Translations under genes and position numbers: made by a program
From: an uncultured bacterium
GTDB taxonomy: Bacteria; Cyanobacteriota; Vampirovibrionia; Gastranaerophilales; Gastranaerophilaceae
Direction of reading: 5' to 3'
NCBI GenBank assembly: GCA_900551965.1
Contig: URYF01000015.1
Coordinates: 1 to 25,103, forward strand
Length of the DNA stretch: 25,103 nt
In this document: piece by piece, positions 15,181 to 21,845 of the stretch
Layout: each line of letters starts with the position of its first letter
How positions within the stretch are numbered: the stretch's first letter is position 1
The notes under the pieces: generated by a model
The model's input: only the letters and a program-made list of their open reading frames with translations
Databases searched by the model: none
Told to the model about the DNA's origin: nothing

Positions 15181-15209
15181 AAAAAGACCTCTTTTATAGA
15201 GGTCTTTTT
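15181..15209. terminator. Bidirectional Rho-independent terminator
   Basis: AAAAAGACCTC (15181-15191) and GAGGTCTTTTT (15199-15209) form an 11-bp perfect stem with a TTTTATA loop, with T-runs in both directions. It serves the convergent gene ends at 15152 (+) and 15213 (-). Confidence 0.93.
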
Positions 15210-15212
15210 GTG

Positions 15213-15575
15213 TTATATTTTGATTTCTTTTTCAAGCAGTTTTAGTATATCGTCTAATCTTGATTTGTCATTGGAAAACCAAATTCCTATAAGTGTTTCA
15301 AAGGCTGTTGCCTGACGGTATTCGCTTTGCATATTTCTTCTGCCGACAGGAATCGGCAGGTTTCTTGCACGTCTTGTAATTTCGAGTTCTTCTTCGGTTA
15401 ATTGCGGTTCAAGGAAATGCAGCAACTCGCACTGGCATGAAGTTTTAACAAGGTTTGTTGTTATTTGGTGTAATTTTTTAGCATTGTTTGTCAGCCGGAT
15501 AGTTTTTTCTCTTATGAATAATTCCCATACCGCGTCGCCTAAATATGCGTAATTCCTTAAATTTATATCTTCCAT
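15213..15575 (-). CDS. mrnC: Mini-ribonuclease III
   Basis: 120-residue RNase III domain without the double-stranded RNA-binding domain, the size and form of mini-III, which in Bacillus matures the ends of 23S rRNA. NYAYLGDAVWELFIREK holds the RNase III signature with Asp14 and Glu18; RRARNLPIPVGRRNMQSEYR and QATAFETLIGIWFS hold the second metal-binding part with Glu93. The ATG at 15575 has no Shine-Dalgarno sequence. Instead a -10 box (TAAAAT) ends exactly 6 nt upstream, so the transcript is predicted to begin on the start codon. It is divergent from the secreted-protein gene at 15659 and convergent with the gene at 14190. Confidence 0.9.
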   Translation of the reverse strand: MEDINLRNYAYLGDAVWELFIREKTIRLTNNAKKLHQITTNLVKTSCQCELLHFLEPQLTEEELEITRRARNLPIPVGRRNMQSEYRQATAFETLIGIWFSNDKSRLDDILKLLEKEIKI

Positions 15576-15581
15576 ATTTTG

Positions 15582-15610
15582 ATTTTACTACAAATATCGG
15601 GGATTTGAAA
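15582..15610 (-). promoter_or_regulatory. Promoter of mrnC, predicted leaderless
   Basis: On the minus strand TAAAAT occupies 15582-15587, six nt before the A of ATG 15575. TTTCAA (15605-15610) stands 17 nt further upstream. The predicted transcription start is the start codon itself. Confidence 0.5.
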
Positions 15611-15658
15611 AATTTCTATTTTATGGGAGAATATGTTCAAAACAAGAGGAGAGTTAAT

Positions 15659-16273
15659 ATGCAAAAATGGTCATGGGGTTTGGTTTTAGTGGTATTATGT
15701 GTTTTTTCAGAAGTTGGATTTGCGCAGGGTATTGGTAAATCTTGTGAAAAATGTAGTCCGGTAAAAAATAGTTCTATATATTCCAAAAAGCTAATGGATT
15801 GTCCGCAGCAGTCTATCAGATATGCAGAATTTATTCAAAAGGTTCAAAATGAGCGGGCGGTTGTTTATAATGTGCTGAATTTAACTGATGAGCAAATAAA
15901 AGTGCGTGAAGAATTATTTCAAAAAAATAATCCTTGTTATGAGAAAAAATTTGAGGAATTAATCAAAGAAAGTTATAAACTGAAAGCTTTAAAATGTGCA
16001 AACGCTTCCGAATGTGATATTTTAAAACAGAAAAAGATTGTAAAAGGGCTTAAAAAAGGTATAAATAATCTTAGCCGGAAGGAGGATAGAGAGTTTAGAA
16101 AGATTTTATCGCATGATCAGCGAGCCAAATATTCGATGATAAAAAAACTGGAGCGTAAGGAATATAAAGCTACTGCTAATCAAAAAGATTATTATAAATC
16201 AAACCCGCGCCTGCCGCATTTTGGTAATCCTGTTGTTTGCCCTTGTCCTGTAGATACTGCTCAAAAGAAATAA
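15659..16273 (+). CDS. Secreted helical protein with Spy/CpxP-like LTxxQ features
   Basis: 204 residues starting at ATG 15659, which has AGAGGAGAG just upstream; the longer open frame back to 15545 overlaps mrnC and lacks such a site. A signal peptide is clear (KWSWGLVLVVLCVFSEVGFA, cleavage after GFA). The mature part is helical and basic. NLTDEQIKVREELFQK and the later LSHDQRAKYSMIKKLE resemble the paired LTxxQ motifs of the Spy/CpxP periplasmic chaperone family, including the spacing by a Lys-rich helix, but the match is loose. Several cysteines occur (CEKCSP, CANASEC, CPCPVD), which may form disulfides in the periplasm. It is followed by another small secreted protein gene. An envelope-stress or protein-binding role is a guess. 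Confidence 0.68.
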   Translation: MQKWSWGLVLVVLCVFSEVGFAQGIGKSCEKCSPVKNSSIYSKKLMDCPQQSIRYAEFIQKVQNERAVVYNVLNLTDEQIKVREELFQKNNPCYEKKFEELIKESYKLKALKCANASECDILKQKKIVKGLKKGINNLSRKEDREFRKILSHDQRAKYSMIKKLERKEYKATANQKDYYKSNPRLPHFGNPVVCPCPVDTAQKK

Positions 16274-16307
16274 AGTAAATATATGATGATTTTTTAATAA
16301 TAATTAT

Positions 16308-16313
16308 TATAAT
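16308..16313 (+). promoter_or_regulatory. -10 box (TATAAT) directly before the 16320 gene, predicted leaderless
   Basis: A perfect TATAAT ends 6 nt before ATG 16320. The surrounding DNA is almost all A/T and a -35 box is not clear. The AAGG one base before the ATG is too close to act as a ribosome site. Confidence 0.45.
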
Positions 16314-16319
16314 TAAGGT

Positions 16320-16964
16320 ATGAGAAGGTTTAAACTTTTTTATACTTTAATTTTTTGCCTGGCGCTATTGCTGCCGGGAATCCGTGCTGAAGGCAAGCAA
16401 AGACCTGAAAGCTTTGACGGGCGCGGTTATGTTGGTATTTTGCCGGATTTAACAAGGGGGTATGAAGTTCAGGAACCTTCAAAAAATACGGCTGAAAAAA
16501 TCCCGTCTAAAAATTTTAACTCGGAAAATGAATTGAAACCTGTTCCGCGTGATAACCCTGCGTTTGTAAATATAATTTTAAAACAGGATAAGACTTCTCA
16601 ATATGTTAATGATTTGAACGAATTTATCCCGATGCTGGAAAGTATTTATGATTTAATTGATGAAAACAGTAATGTTCAAATTTTTAATGCTAAAGTTTAT
16701 TATTTTAACAAAAGTGCGGATTATTTCAGGGATAAGTATGAAAATAAGCCTGAGAGTGAATTTGTTTCATTCAAGCGGTTGATGGAATTAAATATGCATT
16801 CAAAATCCATAGCTCTTTTAAGGATGGAAGCTGAAAAATATAATCCTTATCTGGCGTATGGAAGTGCAGGTTATATATATAATCCAAACAATATAACCGA
16901 ACAATTAGGATTTTTGAAAACAGAGATTGAGCAGACTATTTTAATTTTGAAAGAATCAAATTAA
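16320..16964 (+). CDS. Small secreted protein of unknown function
   Basis: 214 residues with an obvious N-terminal signal peptide: basic MRRFK, hydrophobic LFYTLIFCLALLLPG and a probable cleavage site near IRA-EG. No family is recognised. The mature N-terminal part is Pro/Asn/Lys-rich and probably unstructured (to about residue 75). The remainder is mostly helical (DLNEFIPMLESIYDLIDENS, FKRLMELNMHSKSIALLRME, EQLGFLKTEIEQTILILKES) and has no cysteine. It lies between another secreted protein gene and the LptF/G permease gene with a 39-nt gap to the latter, suggesting an envelope function. ATG 16320 has no usable Shine-Dalgarno sequence and follows a TATAAT by 6 nt. Confidence 0.7.
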   Translation: MRRFKLFYTLIFCLALLLPGIRAEGKQRPESFDGRGYVGILPDLTRGYEVQEPSKNTAEKIPSKNFNSENELKPVPRDNPAFVNIILKQDKTSQYVNDLNEFIPMLESIYDLIDENSNVQIFNAKVYYFNKSADYFRDKYENKPESEFVSFKRLMELNMHSKSIALLRMEAEKYNPYLAYGSAGYIYNPNNITEQLGFLKTEIEQTILILKESN

Positions 16965-16968
16965 ATAT

Positions 16969-16997
16969 TTGATAAAAACTTATTTTTCGATTACACT
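16969..16997 (+). promoter_or_regulatory. Promoter of the LptF/G gene, predicted leaderless
   Basis: TTGATA (16969-16974), exactly 17 nt, then TACACT (16992-16997), which ends 6 nt before ATG 17004. This near-consensus promoter would start transcription on the A of the start codon. Confidence 0.65.
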
Positions 16998-17003
16998 TGA
17001 GTT

Positions 17004-18140
17004 ATGTTTAATCAGTTATTAGCAATTATAAAAGATAAGTATAATAATACAAAAATCTTAGATAAATATATTTTAAAACAGGTTATAGAGATGTTTTTGA
17101 TGGGGGTATTTGTATTTACTACAATTATTTTTGCATCAGATACATTTATTACGTTGATTAAACAGATTGCGAAATTCGGGATTCCGTTTAAGGTTGCTTT
17201 TATTATGATTTTGCTCAATCTGCCGGCTGTTATTGTAATGACAATCCCAATGGGGGTATTGTTATCAACAGTTATGGTATTGAATAAATTAAGCTTATCA
17301 TCTGAAATTACAGTAATGAGAGCTTGCGGAATCGGATTAAACAGAATTGCAAAACCTATTTTTATATTTGCAGTTGTAATGTCATTATCAAGTTTCTTTA
17401 TTAACGAAAATGTTGTGCCTGTTATGACGCAGCAGTCTACAAAGCTTGCAATGTGGGCATTGGAGCAGAAACATATTCCTGATGGAAAAGAAAATTTTGT
17501 ATTTAAAGAAATTGGGGAAGGCGGACTTTTAAAACGACTTTTCTATGTTGGTTCTTGCAAAAAGAAGACTTTGTATAATGTAACAGTTTTAGATAATTCT
17601 AAAGATGGTACAATTCAGGTTTTGCAGGCCAGAGAAGGTAAAACATCTCCTCAGGGCTGGCAGTTTGAAAAAGGGGCAACATACACTATTGGTAACAGCG
17701 GTCAGGTTTTGAATACAACTTTGTTTGATACATCTGTTGTGAAATTCGGCTTAGATATGTCAAAAGAAGCAAATAAAAACCTAGCTAAAGAAAAGAATTT
17801 TTCACAACTTTTAAGATATTTGGCAAAATCCGATATTTCGCCAAGGGATAGACGGGTTTATACAATAGAATTGTTTGATAAAATTGCGCTGCCTATAACG
17901 ACGATTGTTTTTGTACTTTTGGGTGTGCCGCTTGCAATTACACCTCCAAGGGTGCGTTATAACAGAGGATTTTTATTTAGCATCTTAATTATTTTTGCAT
18001 ATTATGTTGTAAGAGCACTTGCCATATCTTTTGGCGAAGCCGGTTCTTTGGCTCCGTTTTGGGCGGCATGGCTTCCTAATATTGTTTTGACGGTTTGGGG
18101 TACAGCTTTGTATTATAAAAAAGTTTATACAATATCATAA
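17004..18140 (+). CDS. LptF/LptG (YjgP/YjgQ) family permease
   Basis: 378-residue inner-membrane protein of the family that, with LptB, extracts lipopolysaccharide and passes it to the periplasmic bridge. Layout fits the family: ILDKYILKQ and a first helix (VIEMFLMGVFVFTTIIFASD), two further helices with the LPAVIVMTIPMGVLLSTVMV signature and the cytoplasmic SSEITVMRACGIG loop, a fourth helix, a periplasmic beta-jellyroll part (~150-260), and three C-terminal helices with FVLLGVPLAITPPRVRYNRG. The first 18 residues are longer than usual. Only one paralog is seen here; the partner and LptB would be elsewhere. Whether it is LptF or LptG cannot be decided. It points to a two-membrane envelope. 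The start codon lacks a Shine-Dalgarno sequence. Confidence 0.9.
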   Translation: MFNQLLAIIKDKYNNTKILDKYILKQVIEMFLMGVFVFTTIIFASDTFITLIKQIAKFGIPFKVAFIMILLNLPAVIVMTIPMGVLLSTVMVLNKLSLSSEITVMRACGIGLNRIAKPIFIFAVVMSLSSFFINENVVPVMTQQSTKLAMWALEQKHIPDGKENFVFKEIGEGGLLKRLFYVGSCKKKTLYNVTVLDNSKDGTIQVLQAREGKTSPQGWQFEKGATYTIGNSGQVLNTTLFDTSVVKFGLDMSKEANKNLAKEKNFSQLLRYLAKSDISPRDRRVYTIELFDKIALPITTIVFVLLGVPLAITPPRVRYNRGFLFSILIIFAYYVVRALAISFGEAGSLAPFWAAWLPNIVLTVWGTALYYKKVYTIS

Positions 18141-18189
18141 TTTTTGTAAAATCATACTTTTAATGGTCAAAAAAAATATTTTCTTGGTT

Positions 18190-18195
18190 TAAAAT
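18190..18195 (+). promoter_or_regulatory. -10 box (TAAAAT) before the 18202 gene, predicted leaderless
   Basis: TAAAAT ends 6 nt before ATG 18202, the same spacing as at 15575, 16320 and 17004. No Shine-Dalgarno sequence exists between them. The -35 region is poor. Confidence 0.4.
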
Positions 18196-18201
18196 GATTG
18201 T

Positions 18202-18897
18202 ATGGATAGTAGTGGAAATAAAAATAAGGTAAGTGGTAATCTTTTCAGCCAAAAATATAATTTTTCGGCTGCAAACCCGTTTGAGGGAAATTTTAATCCT
18301 TCTAATGCAAAACCTGCTGAATCTGCTGCCCAAACTAATCCGATTAAGCGCTTAAACGGTTATGACTCGGCTATATTAAATAATACAAAATTTGATGAAC
18401 CGCAAGGGGAAGAGTTAAGTATAGAATATAGAATTAAAGAAAAAGAATCTCTTGTTAAAGACTTAGATGCAAAAATTAAGGTTGCTGATAATTACGGTAC
18501 ACAGAATGAGGCACTTAGTCTAAAAGCAAAACGCCAGAGAATTTTGCAAGAGCTTGATACCCTTAGAAAGCAGCAACTGTATGGCGGACGGGTTCTTGGA
18601 GAGAAGAAAAAGTTTTCACACCAGGAATTTAAAGAGAAAATGCCTGTGATTTATAAGGTTCAGGAATTTATATCAAGGCAGATACTTGCCAGAGTTTCTA
18701 AAAAAGTTAATTCGGTTGTAACTTTGACGGATTCTCTTGAACAGTTATCAGAGATAAGCAAAAGTGTTGATGAATTGATTGATATGAATGTTCCGTATGG
18801 TGAGAAAGTTCAGAATTATGAAAAACTTACCGAGTATTTAAATCAGGCAAATATTATCCACTCAAAGATTTCAAAATCAATGGGTAAACGCTTGTAA
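18202..18897 (+). CDS. Coiled-coil protein of unknown function
   Basis: 231 residues, no signal peptide or membrane segment, no recognised family. The first ~75 residues are Asn/Ser/Pro-rich and likely disordered (NLFSQKYNFSAANPFEGNFN). Then come a charged coiled coil (EYRIKEKESLVKDLDAKIKV and ALSLKAKRQRILQELDTLRK, ~80-125) and a helical C-terminal half (VIYKVQEFISRQILARVSKK, LTDSLEQLSEISKSVDELID). Such an arrangement suggests a structural or scaffolding protein. It follows the LptF/G gene after 61 nt but seems to have its own promoter with the -10 box 6 nt before the ATG. gatA follows with a separate strong promoter. Confidence 0.65.
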   Translation: MDSSGNKNKVSGNLFSQKYNFSAANPFEGNFNPSNAKPAESAAQTNPIKRLNGYDSAILNNTKFDEPQGEELSIEYRIKEKESLVKDLDAKIKVADNYGTQNEALSLKAKRQRILQELDTLRKQQLYGGRVLGEKKKFSHQEFKEKMPVIYKVQEFISRQILARVSKKVNSVVTLTDSLEQLSEISKSVDELIDMNVPYGEKVQNYEKLTEYLNQANIIHSKISKSMGKRL

Positions 18898-18935
18898 ATA
18901 TAATTTTTTCCTTGTAAAGCTAATGAATAAAAATA

Positions 18936-18964
18936 TTGATTGTCAGGCATGTTTGTCTTACAAT
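18936..18964 (+). promoter_or_regulatory. gatA promoter
   Basis: TTGATT (18936-18941), exactly 17 nt, then TACAAT (18959-18964); transcript start near 18971, 25 nt before ATG 18996. Inverted repeats GATTGT/ACAATC (18938-18943, 18960-18965) span the promoter and might form an operator. Confidence 0.6.
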
Positions 18965-18995
18965 CGTGTTGAGAATTAGCTTTTAAGGAGAAATT

Positions 18996-19538
18996 ATGAA
19001 CGAGCTGTTAAAAAAATCTGCGGCAGAGCAAAGCAGAGCTTTAAGAAACAAAGAAGTTTCAGCGTTAGAGCTTACTCAAGCTGCATTTGATAGAATAAAT
19101 TCTTTAGATGGAAAATTGGGTGCTTTCAATTCGCTAACTCAAGATATTGCTGTAGAAACAGCAAAAAAAGTTGATGATAAGATTGCAAAAGGAGAAGAAT
19201 TACCGCTTTTGGCTGGTATTCCTCTTGCGTTGAAAGATAATATGAATCTTATCGGTTCAAAAACTACTGCTTCAAGTAAAATTTTGGAAAACTTTGTGTC
19301 ACCTTATAACGCTACAGTTACTGAAAAATTACTTGGTAATTTGATTCCGATTGTTGGGAAAGCGAATTTAGATGAATTTGCAATGGGTTCATCAAATGAA
19401 AACTCTGCGTTTAACAAAGTTCATAACCCATGGGATTTAAACAAAGTTCCGGGCGGATCTTCAGGTGGTTCTGCTGCAAGTGTTGCATCATGCGAAGCTA
19501 CTTTGGCTCTGCAAGTTTTTGCGGTATTGTTGGTATGA
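18996..19538 (+). pseudogene. gatA: GatA, N-terminal part of a gene broken by an internal deletion
   Basis: Glutamyl-tRNA(Gln) amidotransferase subunit A, the amidase that releases ammonia from glutamine so that GatB can convert Glu-tRNA(Gln) to Gln-tRNA(Gln). ATG 18996 follows AAGGAG. The amidase signature is present up to GGSSGGSAASVASCEATLAL: catalytic Lys80 (PLALKDN) and the cis-serine at 155/156. Then the frame breaks at ~19508-19511: instead of the universal GSDTGGSIRQPAS stretch, which holds the nucleophilic serine, the DNA jumps to the codons for ASFCGIVG in another frame, and the reading frame ends in QVFAVLLV at 19538. Restoring the missing 34 nt would make the whole gene 488 codons. 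As read, the product is a 180-aa inactive fragment. Confidence 0.88.
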
Positions 19539-20425
19539 AACCTACTTATGGCAGAGTTTCTCGTTACGGTTTGATCGCGTTTGCTTCTTCATTAGATCAG
19601 ATTGGTCCGTTTGCCAGAACTGTTGAAGATGCGGCTAATTTATTGGAGGTTATCTCTGGCTATGATACTAAAGATTCAACCTCACTTAACCTGCCGGTTG
19701 AGCATTATGCTCAAAATCTTGATGGTGATTTAAGAGGTAAAAAAGTCGGGGTTATTAAAGAGTTGATGGATGAAGGTTTGGCACCTGATGTTCAAAAAGC
19801 TTTGCAAAATGCGATTGAAACTTACAAAAAATTAGGTTGCGAAATTGTTGAAATTTCATTGAAAAAATTGAAATATTCTATCGGAATTTACTATATTCTT
19901 GCAACTGCAGAATGCTCATCAAACCTTGCAAGGTTTGACGGTGTAAGATATGGCTACCGTTCTAAAAATCCTGAAAATCTGATGGAATTATATACCAAAT
20001 CAAGAGCAGAAGGTTTCGGACCGGAAGTTAAGCGCCGTATAATGCTTGGAACTTATGCTTTATCATCCGGTTATTATGATGCTTATTATAAAAAAGCTCA
20101 ACAAATGAGAGCATTAGTTACCGAAGAATTCCAAGAAGCGTTTAAACAAGTTGATGTACTGATTTCGCCAACTTGTCCTAATACAGCATTTGAACTTGGT
20201 GCAAAATCATCTGATCCGTTGGCGATGTATTTAACTGACATTGCAACAATTAGTTGTAACCTTGCAGGGCTTCCGGGTATAAGTGTTCCTGCAGGTTTTG
20301 ATAATTCAGGTATGCCAATTGGACTTCAAATCCTTGCTCCGCAACTACAAGAGTCAAGACTTTTGAATTTTGCTTACAAATTTGAACAGGCAAATGATTT
20401 CTATAAAAAAATAGCAAATATTTAG
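19511..20425 (+). pseudogene. gatA: GatA, C-terminal part of the same broken gene
   Basis: Continuation of GatA in the second frame: SFCGIVGMKPTYGRVSRYGL, the FASSLDQIGPFARTVEDAAN segment, RFDGVRYGYRSKNPENLMEL and the C-terminal NLAGLPGISVPAGFDNSGMP plus GLQILAPQLQESRLL, all strongly conserved in GatA. It is intact from ~19511 to the stop at 20425. Possible starts such as ATG 19430 or ATG 19535 are fortuitous and have no ribosome site. The two parts overlap around the deletion. An enzyme of this kind is normally indispensable in lineages lacking GlnRS, so either the sequence carries an assembly/sequencing error or a minority variant, or a second copy exists. gatB and gatC are not adjacent. 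Confidence 0.88.
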
Positions 20426-20448
20426 TTGCTAAACTTGTATATTTTATG

Positions 20449-20484
20449 AAATGCACCTCTTAAATTTATTTAAGAGGTGCATTT
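20449..20484 (+). terminator. Long hairpin after gatA, probable terminator
   Basis: AAATGCACCTCTTAAAT (20449-20465) and ATTTAAGAGGTGCATTT (20468-20484) are perfectly complementary over 17 bp. It follows gatA by 23 nt. Only a short T-run follows, so termination may be imperfect, but its symmetric A/T flanks suit a bidirectional terminator. Confidence 0.7.
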
Positions 20485-20680
20485 CAGTATTAAAACATGT
20501 TATTCAGAGCGCAGCGAAGAATCTCAGAGTAGAGGAAAAGCAGTGAGATTCTTCGGTTGTACCTCAATGGCAGTTATTATATTCCCTCTCCTTTTGGGAC
20601 ACTAGCCGAACCTGCGAACTTGAGAGCAGTGTGAGACTGTGTGCCGTATGGCTGTGGGTTAGGGTGAGGGTATTTTGTAA
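20485..20680. repeat. Non-coding, repeat-like block with two inverted-repeat units
   Basis: No convincing gene. It is GC-richer than its surroundings. Unit 1: CGAAGAATCTCA (20515-20526) and TGAGATTCTTCG (20544-20555) form a perfect 12-bp stem around a 17-nt loop. Unit 2: CCCTCTCC (20584-20591) and GGTGAGGG (20663-20670) are near-complementary ends with a variable middle, like common extragenic palindromes of the CCCTCTCC...GGTTAGGGTGAGGG type. The block resembles REP/MITE-type elements found in many copies, but a second copy is not present in this window. Confidence 0.5.
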
Positions 20681-20689
20681 CTTAACTAT

Positions 20690-20718
20690 TTGACGGTTGT
20701 TACAAAATATATTATACT
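20690..20718 (+). promoter_or_regulatory. Promoter of the pseudopilin-like gene
   Basis: TTGACG (20690-20695), exactly 17 nt, then TATACT (20713-20718), close to the sigma70 consensus. Transcript start near 20725, 25 nt before ATG 20750. Confidence 0.7.
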
Positions 20719-20749
20719 AAGAATGTAAAGCGGAAATAAGGAGAAGGAT

Positions 20750-21478
20750 ATGTTAAAGCCCAATCATAGCTTGAATTTCGTGGGAGGGTCACTTTTAAAG
20801 CCTATATATAGAGCGGTTTCTAGCCATATTAAAAATAAAGAATCTGCATTTACTCTTGCAGAAGTTTTAATAGCTATGACAATTATTGGGGTTGTTGCGG
20901 CAATGACAATTCCTACGCTGCATTATTCTCGTATGAAGCAGGAATATTCTGCTAAGCTAAAGAATTTTTATAGTAGAATGAGTAATGCGGTTCTTGATAT
21001 GGAAGTTGATCATGGGTCATTTAAAGAAATTCCGATTCCCGTTGTGAATAGTACAAGATCAGAGTTTGATTGGTATATGCGGTATTTTGACCCTTATATG
21101 GGGCATAAAATGGTGAATGATGCTAAAATGACTGTGTATTTTGCTGACGGTTCAAGCTTATTTCCTTATTATAGCGGTTTTTATTCTGAATTTGCGTATG
21201 ATGTAAATGGTGATAAGGGTCCAAATAAATTAGGGTACGATCGCTTTTATTTTTTATTTGCGCAAAATGATACTGCGAGAAAGAATTGTTTTGGAAATTC
21301 AGATACATACTTCGGGCCATATTGTCCTGCAGGTACATCGGTTACCCAAATGCCTAGAGAAACTATTCTAGCGAGATGTCGTGACGGTTGGGGGAATTAT
21401 CCTGTTGGTGCTTGGTGTGTTATGCTATTGCAAAATGATCAATGGGAATTTAAGGCTGATTATCCTTTGAAATTCTAG
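20750..21478 (+). CDS. Type II secretion/type IV pilus pseudopilin-like protein
   Basis: 242 residues with a prepilin signature: SA-FTLAEVLIAMTIIGVVAA and MTIPTL, i.e. cleavage before Phe34, Glu at +5 and the hydrophobic N-terminal helix that anchors (pseudo)pilins in the membrane and polymer. The residue before the cleavage is Ala rather than Gly, and the leader is long (33 residues instead of 6-15), containing SLNFVGGSLLKPIYRAVSSH. The globular part has a pilin-like layout with a helix, a Tyr/Asp-rich middle (VYFADGSSLFPYYSGFYSEF, AYDVNGDKGPNKLGYDRFYF) and Cys residues for disulfides. ATG 20750 follows AAGGAGAAGG. No assembly genes (ATPase, PilC, PilD) are nearby, so it is an isolated member, as is common for such families in this lineage. 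Confidence 0.78.
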   Translation: MLKPNHSLNFVGGSLLKPIYRAVSSHIKNKESAFTLAEVLIAMTIIGVVAAMTIPTLHYSRMKQEYSAKLKNFYSRMSNAVLDMEVDHGSFKEIPIPVVNSTRSEFDWYMRYFDPYMGHKMVNDAKMTVYFADGSSLFPYYSGFYSEFAYDVNGDKGPNKLGYDRFYFLFAQNDTARKNCFGNSDTYFGPYCPAGTSVTQMPRETILARCRDGWGNYPVGAWCVMLLQNDQWEFKADYPLKF

Positions 21479-21784
21479 CGCTAAATTGCAACACTCGGCC
21501 TATCTGCTTATAGGACGTTTTATCGTTGGTACCGGCATAGTAATCGCGGTATTGTATTTTGATGCGACAAGTTTATGGGTCTCTGTATCAAGTTAGCGGT
21601 CAACTATATGTTTGCCGCAAAAGCTTTACTTACGGATATTATTAAAATATTTATAAAAATCAGTATTCCCAGAATTATTAAAATCTTTTTCATATTTTTC
21701 CTACTCGGCTTTTATAATATTATAACGTACATTTTTATTTAGTATCCTCTTTTTAATTGAGATTAATGTAGGTTTACACAATCT
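21479..21784. other. Intergenic stretch between the pseudopilin gene and the pckA terminator
   Basis: Largely non-coding. A weak hairpin (CCTAT/ATAGG around 21500-21514) followed by TTTTA may end the plus-strand gene. The only start with a ribosome site is the 29-codon minus-strand ORF at 21604-21693. On the minus strand downstream of its stop, other frames stay open for 25-30 codons, which could be the remains of a longer secreted protein, but no family is recognised. Confidence 0.4.
21604..21693 (-). CDS. 29-residue signal-peptide-like ORF, possibly a gene remnant
   Basis: ATG 21693 (minus) with AGGA six nt upstream encodes a textbook signal peptide: MKK, then a hydrophobic core ILIILGILIFINILIISV, and SKAFAANI with an AFA-AN cleavage site, then TAG. 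A secreted protein would leave only three mature residues. It is either a small membrane peptide or the 5' end of a secreted protein gene that has decayed by a stop and frameshift. Too short to be sure it is expressed. Confidence 0.35.
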   Translation of the reverse strand: MKKILIILGILIFINILIISVSKAFAANI

Positions 21785-21787
21785 AAA

Positions 21788-21822
21788 GAAAAACAGACCC
21801 GATGCATACGCATCGGGTCTGT
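21788..21822 (-). terminator. Rho-independent terminator of pckA
   Basis: ACAGACCCGATGC (21793-21805) and GCATCGGGTCTGT (21810-21822) pair perfectly over 13 bp with an ATAC loop. On the minus strand it is followed by TTTTCTTT. It begins 23 nt after the pckA stop. Confidence 0.93.
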
Positions 21823-21845
21823 GAAGTTTATTCCTATAAAATCGA

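Noticed and set aside
20485..20740. tRNA or rRNA fragment in the GC-richer intergenic block
   Set aside because: No cloverleaf, T-loop (GGTTCGAATCC-like) or CCA end was found; the inverted repeats fit extragenic palindromes better.
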